From positions 1 to 18,706 of the forward strand of contig CAYRYU010000127.1 of the NCBI GenBank assembly GCA_964428355.1: a DNA stretch of 18,706 bases, read 5' to 3'. Under the pieces are notes generated by a model. The model did no database searches, had not been told where the DNA came from, and was given only the letters and a program-made list of their open reading frames with translations. The stretch comes from CAYRYU01 sp964428355 (GTDB taxonomy: Bacteria > Muiribacteriota > Ozemobacteria > Ozemobacterales > Ozemobacteraceae). The position numbers and the translations under genes are program-made. This document shows, piece after piece, positions 15,570 through 18,706 of this stretch (the first letter of the stretch is position 1; the number at the start of each line of letters is the position of its first letter).

Positions 15570-16816
15570 AGATCGACATCGAAAAAGCGAACCAGGAGGC
15601 CATGTCCCGAATCAAGGCGGCCCAACCCGTTCTGACCGGTGTGGGGATCGCGGGTGAGATAGTTCCCCGTATGAGGAAAAACCTGATCCTGCATGCAGGT
15701 CCTCCCATCACCTGGCAGCGGATGTCCGGCCCCATGCGCGGGGCCGTGATCGGGGGCCTGATCTACGAGGGGCTGGCGAAAAACCAGAAGGAAGCCGAAA
15801 AACTTGCCGCCTCGGGTGATGTTTCCTTCGAACCCTGGCATGAACACGACGGAGTGGGGCCTATGGCGGGGGTCGCAACCGCCAGCATGCCGGTCTGGGT
15901 CGTCGAGAACAAGTCAAACGGCCGGAAAACATTCGCAACCCTGAACGAAGGCCTCGGGAAAGTCCTCCGCTACGGGGCATTCTCCTCCGAAGTCATCGAA
16001 AGGCTGAACTGGATCAGGGACAGCCTCGGTCCAGTCCTTCAGGCAACTCTGAAACTCAAGGGGGAGATCAATCTCAAAGCCATTATCGCCCAGGCCCTTC
16101 AGATGGGGGATGAAGTTCACAACCGTAACCGCGCGGCAACTTCCCTGTTGTTCAGGGAGCTTGCCCCGCCGATGGTCGAGACGAAGTTTCCTGAAAAGGA
16201 CAAGCGCCGGGTCCTGGAATTCATCAATTCCAACGACCACTTCTTCCTCAACCTCAGCATGCCCGCCGCCAAGGCCATTCTCCAGTCCGCCGAATGGATC
16301 GCGGGATCGACCGTTCTCACGACGATGGCCCGCAACGGGACCGATTTCGGAATCCGTGTTTCAGGTTTGAAGGACCGCTGGTTCACAGGTCCGGCGAATA
16401 TGGTCCGGGGGCTGTTGTTCCCTGGTTTCACAGAGGCTGATTGCAATCCCGACATCGGGGACAGCGCGATCACGGAGACCGTCGGACTTGGCGGATTCTC
16501 GATGGCGGCCGCCCCGGCGATCGTCAAGTTCGTCGGGGGCGCGGTCCAGGATGCCTTCAGATATACGCAGCGGATGTATGAAATCACCGAAAGCGAGTCG
16601 GACGCCTTCCAGATTCCCAATCTCGACTTTCGGGGTGCCCCGACGGGAATCAACCTGCTGAAGGTCTGCGAACTGAACATCCTTCCCCAGATCAACACCG
16701 GGATTGCCCACAGAGAACCCGGGATCGGCCAGGTGGGTGCGGGTCTCGTGAACCCTCCCTTGAAATGCTTCGAGGATGCTCTTGAAGCCTATGTGGAAAC
16801 CTATTGCGAAGAATGA
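15566..16816 (+). CDS. YahG/YlbE-like DUF1116 protein (carbamoyltransferase subunit)
   Basis: 416 aa, close to the length of E. coli YlbE (AllG, about 419). Family marks visible: LHAGPPITWQRMSGPMRGA (about 42-60), HEHDGVGPMAGVATASM (92-108), LNEGLGKVLRYGA, MGDEVHNRN, MARNGTDFGIRVSGL, GDSAITETVGLGG and, near the C-terminus, INTGIAHREPGIGQVGAG (376-393). The His- and Gly-rich segments are the likely substrate-handling parts. In E. coli this family is a subunit of oxamate carbamoyltransferase together with FdrA. The text matches YahG more than YlbE at HAGPPITW and RLNWIRDSLGPVL. It starts inside the end of the 68-aa gene and is followed after 52 bp by the cyclase gene. Probably cytoplasmic. The true substrate here is unknown. 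Confidence 0.9.
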   Translation: MKIDIEKANQEAMSRIKAAQPVLTGVGIAGEIVPRMRKNLILHAGPPITWQRMSGPMRGAVIGGLIYEGLAKNQKEAEKLAASGDVSFEPWHEHDGVGPMAGVATASMPVWVVENKSNGRKTFATLNEGLGKVLRYGAFSSEVIERLNWIRDSLGPVLQATLKLKGEINLKAIIAQALQMGDEVHNRNRAATSLLFRELAPPMVETKFPEKDKRRVLEFINSNDHFFLNLSMPAAKAILQSAEWIAGSTVLTTMARNGTDFGIRVSGLKDRWFTGPANMVRGLLFPGFTEADCNPDIGDSAITETVGLGGFSMAAAPAIVKFVGGAVQDAFRYTQRMYEITESESDAFQIPNLDFRGAPTGINLLKVCELNILPQINTGIAHREPGIGQVGAGLVNPPLKCFEDALEAYVETYCEE

Positions 16817-16833
16817 GGCCATTTCGGGGCCTC
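16815..16833 (+). other. Intercistronic hairpin after the DUF1116 gene
   Basis: GAGGCC (16815-16820, overlapping the stop codon) pairs with GGCCTC (16828-16833) around a 7-nt loop in the 52-bp gap before the cyclase gene. There is no T-run, so read-through into the cyclase gene is expected; it could tune the relative amount of the downstream product. Confidence 0.35.
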
Positions 16834-16868
16834 TGCCTCGGTTGAAAAAACAAATTCAGGAGAAAAGA

Positions 16869-17657
16869 ATGAAAGTGAAAATGTTCGACCTGACCCAGCG
16901 ACTCAGCATCCACACTCCCCCCTGGCCCAGTTACATGCCTCTCCAGGTCCAATACTTCAAGCGGATCGCGGGGGCCCACATGGGGCAGGGCGCGAACGGC
17001 CAGATCATCAAGACCTCCAACCACGTCGGAACACACATCGACGGCGAGATCCATTTCGTGGCCAACGGCCGGACGATCGGCGACGTGCCTCTCGAGGAGT
17101 TCTGCGGGGAAGGCGTGGTAGTCGACATCTCCGATGCCGTCAGCGATTTTTCCCTCTATTCCCCCAAGATGCTCATGGACAGGGCCGATATCCGAAAGGG
17201 CGACATCCTGATCATCAACACCGGCTACCACCGCTACGGCTGGGACCAGAAAGAAGCGGACGAAGTCCGGTACATGGTCAAGCACCCTGGTCCGGATCCC
17301 GAGTTCCACAAATGGGCCACCAAGATGAAGTTCAAGTGGATTGGCCTGGACTGCGGTTCCGCCGACCACCCGATGAATACCATCCTTCGGCAATGGCATC
17401 CCAAGCTCTTCCAGGAAGCCGAAAAGAAACTGAAGAAGGACTATGGAAAAGCCTGGGACGAAATGTTCCCCTATGAGGAATACTACCAGGTCATGCATCT
17501 GAAGATGTTCCCCAAGGGAATCATCCACGCCGAGAATCTGGGCGGGGACATCGACAAGCTCAACAACAAGCGCACCTGGATCGGCCTCTTCCCGTGGCGG
17601 GCGATCGAGCTGGAATCCTGCATTTCCCGGATTGTGGCCTTCGATTTCGGGAAATAG
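16869..17657 (+). CDS. Cyclase-family metal-dependent hydrolase (kynurenine formamidase/isatin hydrolase fold)
   Basis: 262 aa from the ATG at 16869, which has AGGAG (16858-16862) 6 nt upstream; a longer frame from 16776 would overlap the DUF1116 gene without such a site. The family metal motif HxGTHxD is present as HVGTHID, with His52, His56 and Asp58 as ligands, followed by GEIHF (59-63) where many members have a Pro for the Glu. Further family text: ADIRKGDILIINTGYH, GLDCGSADHPMNT and, near the C-terminus, HAENLGGDID. These enzymes open or hydrolyse amide bonds of formyl-kynurenine, isatin and related compounds. Being the last gene after two carbamoyltransferase-type subunits, it may open a cyclic amide or ureide to give a carbamoylated acid. 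That substrate is inference. Confidence 0.88.
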   Translation: MKVKMFDLTQRLSIHTPPWPSYMPLQVQYFKRIAGAHMGQGANGQIIKTSNHVGTHIDGEIHFVANGRTIGDVPLEEFCGEGVVVDISDAVSDFSLYSPKMLMDRADIRKGDILIINTGYHRYGWDQKEADEVRYMVKHPGPDPEFHKWATKMKFKWIGLDCGSADHPMNTILRQWHPKLFQEAEKKLKKDYGKAWDEMFPYEEYYQVMHLKMFPKGIIHAENLGGDIDKLNNKRTWIGLFPWRAIELESCISRIVAFDFGK

Positions 17658-17690
17658 GACGTTGAAGCCAGGTAGTTGAGATAAGGGCCA

Positions 17691-17776
17691 CCGAGGCGCG
17701 GAGGCACGGAGGCGGAAAGTTTTTTGGGGGAGCTTCCATCCCTTTCCTTTTCCATCTCCGTGCCTCGGGGCCTCTG
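17691..17776. repeat. REP-like imperfect inverted repeat with GAGGCRCG tandem units
   Basis: The left arm holds tandem 8-mers GAGGCGCG (17693-17700) and GAGGCACG (17701-17708). GAGGCACGGAG (17701-17711) is perfectly inverted as CTCCGTGCCTC (17756-17766), and pairing extends outward to 17691/17776 with about 18 of 21 positions matched. Similar CACGGAGGCACGGAG text is, from memory, dispersed in intergenic spaces of many environmental bacteria. It lies between the cyclase stop and the terminator at 17818 and has no coding support. Confidence 0.55.
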
Positions 17777-17817
17777 CAGCAGATTTCGTCAGTCATTTTT
17801 CAACCGACTCGAAAATT

Positions 17818-17842
17818 CCCGGAACAACTGCCGGGTTTTTTT
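17818..17842 (+). terminator. Rho-independent terminator of the fdrA-like operon
   Basis: CCCGG (17818-17822) pairs with CCGGG (17831-17835) around an 8-nt loop, followed directly by seven T (17836-17842). The stem is short but all GC and the T-run is good. It would end transcripts from the fdrA-like/cyclase operon, 160 bp after the cyclase stop. Confidence 0.55.
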
Positions 17843-17941
17843 CGTCCCTGCGTCCAGAATCTGGCATTTCTGTTTTGGAAATTCCCGGAGTGTCGCTCTG
17901 AAATCAGCTTTGGGTCAGGCTCTTCACGGTTTGGCGGGAGT

Positions 17942-17957
17942 TGGCATGCAAGTTGCT
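17942..17957 (+). promoter_or_regulatory. Sigma-54 (-24/-12) promoter of the His/Gly/Pro-rich secreted protein gene
   Basis: TGGCATG-CAAG-TTGCT matches the RpoN consensus TGGCACG-N4-TTGCW at all but one position, with GG and GC at the required 12-bp distance (G17944 and C17956). Transcription would start near 17968, about 36 nt before the ATG. An RpoN-dependent gene needs an enhancer-binding activator; none is encoded here. Confidence 0.7.
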
Positions 17958-18003
17958 TCGTGAATCGATGGCCTGAAAAAGAAAAAAGTTCTGGAGGGAT
18001 AAG

Positions 18004-18546
18004 ATGAAAAAGATTCTGGCGCTGGCTTTCGTGACCATGTTGGTGTTCCCCGCGATTTCGAGCGCGGGTTTCTGGGATAGCGTCGGAAGCGCCCTCGGCC
18101 ATGCCATCGGAAGCGCGATTACGGGAAACAATGGCAATCATGGACCCAGTCACGGACCCGGCCACGGGCCCGGCCACAACCCCGGCCATCCCGGTGGTGG
18201 CAACGGCCACGGATTTCCTCCTCCTCCCCCGGTCAACCATCAGCTCAATGAAGCCGTCCGGCAGGTTCAATATCTCCTGAACAATGCCGCTGCCTCCTTC
18301 GGTCCCCACATGGGTCATAATGGTGGCCAGGGCATCGCCAGGACCCTCGGCGAAGCCGAGAGGCGCCTTCGGGATGTCGCCCGTTTCGCTCCCCCCCGCT
18401 TCGGAAGGGAAATCGGTGAAGTCGTCCGCCTCGTCCAGGGCGCCCGCTACGCGATGGTCACCGAACACGATTTCCGCCGGGCTCACGAGATGACCCGCCG
18501 GGCCCAAGGCCAGTTCGACCGGATCGCCTTCACCCTGGTTCACTGA
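18004..18546 (+). CDS. Secreted His/Gly/Pro-rich protein of unknown function
   Basis: 180 aa, ATG at 18004 with GGAGGG (17993-17998) 5 nt upstream. A clear Sec signal peptide (about 1-21: basic KK, hydrophobic LALAFVTMLVFP, then AISSA/GF) exports it. Next comes a short Gly/Ser stretch, a His/Gly/Pro-rich segment with GPGH-type repeats (about 42-70), a run of five Pro (72-76), then a helical domain with many Arg and Ala (about 80-180). The His-rich repeat could bind metal ions such as Ni, Cu or Zn, or simply be a flexible linker. I do not recognise the family. It stands alone between two terminators behind a sigma-54-type promoter, so it is probably switched on by a specific signal. Confidence 0.85.
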   Translation: MKKILALAFVTMLVFPAISSAGFWDSVGSALGHAIGSAITGNNGNHGPSHGPGHGPGHNPGHPGGGNGHGFPPPPPVNHQLNEAVRQVQYLLNNAAASFGPHMGHNGGQGIARTLGEAERRLRDVARFAPPRFGREIGEVVRLVQGARYAMVTEHDFRRAHEMTRRAQGQFDRIAFTLVH

Positions 18547-18598
18547 AATCCTCCTGAGGGCGGAAAGGGCGACCTGACCCGCCTGTGGGAACGAAAAG

Positions 18599-18633
18599 AA
18601 ACCCGGCTCACCAAAACGGTGGGCCGGGTTTTT
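18599..18633. terminator. Strong Rho-independent terminator, probably bidirectional
   Basis: A stem of about 14 bp (18599-18612 with 18618-18631, one G-U type pair) around an AAAAC loop ends in a T-run on the plus strand (18629-18633). On the minus strand the same hairpin is followed by TTTCTTTTC, so it could also stop transcripts coming from the right. It closes the secreted-protein gene 52 bp after its stop. Confidence 0.85.
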
Positions 18634-18706
18634 CGTCAACCGCTATGGTCGGGTCGTTTGCGAAACGCCATCCGGGCTGCAAACGCCCATTTCCCGCATC
18701 GTGCGG
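18634..18706. other. Right end of window, no gene visible
   Basis: Seventy-three bases after the terminator show no convincing start, stop or hairpin. They may belong to a neighbouring gene or intergenic space beyond the window. Confidence 0.5.

Noticed and set aside
16776..16868. Longer cyclase start at 16776
   Set aside because: It would overlap the DUF1116 gene by about 40 bp; the ATG at 16869 has an AGGAG 6 nt upstream.
16692..17528. Minus-strand frame of 278 codons opposite the cyclase gene
   Set aside because: The plus strand carries the HVGTHID motif and a good start; the opposite frame looks like a codon-complement shadow.
17800..18639. Minus-strand frame of 279 codons opposite the secreted-protein gene
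   Set aside because: It runs through a terminator, a promoter and a gene with a clear signal peptide and ribosome site; its residue composition is that of an antisense shadow.

Overview
The window reads as one continuous piece of a GC-rich Gram-negative (diderm) bacterial chromosome. Diderm signs are a complete RND tripartite efflux set with a TolC-type outer membrane protein, pseudopilin genes, and a probable sigma-54 promoter. The sequence alone does not fix the species. The mix of FdrA-type genes, pseudopilins, an ECF sigma/anti-sigma pair and sigma-54 would fit a deltaproteobacterium-like or uncultivated lineage, which is inference only. No mobile element, CRISPR array, tRNA or rRNA gene was seen.

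Layout, left to right. (1) 1-1344, plus strand: the 3' part of an NAD(P)-dependent malic enzyme gene whose start lies before the window. (2) 5944 down to 1374, minus strand: a five-gene operon with overlapping stops and starts, encoding an ECF sigma factor, a membrane-anchored zinc-type anti-sigma factor with a FecR-like outer domain, and three pseudopilin-like proteins (a 665-aa GspK/PilX-like one without Glu5, a GspI/PilV-like one and a GspJ/PilW-like one). (3) 6401-6054, minus: a small single-pass membrane protein with its own promoter. (4) 13698 down to 6608, minus: a self-regulated efflux operon of TetR repressor, TolC-like protein, membrane-fusion protein, RND pump and a small PG0541-type transporter-associated protein. 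Its promoter has a TTGACA -35 box, and a perfect 11-bp inverted repeat overlaps the -10 region. (5) 13762-17842, plus and divergent from tetR: an fdrA/yahF-like gene, a 68-aa ORF that looks like a detached domain of its neighbours, a yahG/ylbE-like (DUF1116) gene and a metal-dependent cyclase-family hydrolase. (6) 17691-18633: a REP-like dyad, a terminator, a strong sigma-54 (-24/-12) promoter match and a secreted His/Gly/Pro-rich protein, closed by a strong hairpin terminator.

The two most interesting blocks are (2) and (5). In (2), an extracytoplasmic-stress type switch is physically coupled to what looks like a pseudopilus tip complex (I, J and K-like). In (5), a probable carbamoyl-transfer system related to E. 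coli AllF/AllG (FdrA/YlbE) and YahF/YahG is joined to a ring-opening type hydrolase. This suggests breakdown of a cyclic ureide or amide to a carbamoylated acid and then to carbamoyl phosphate.
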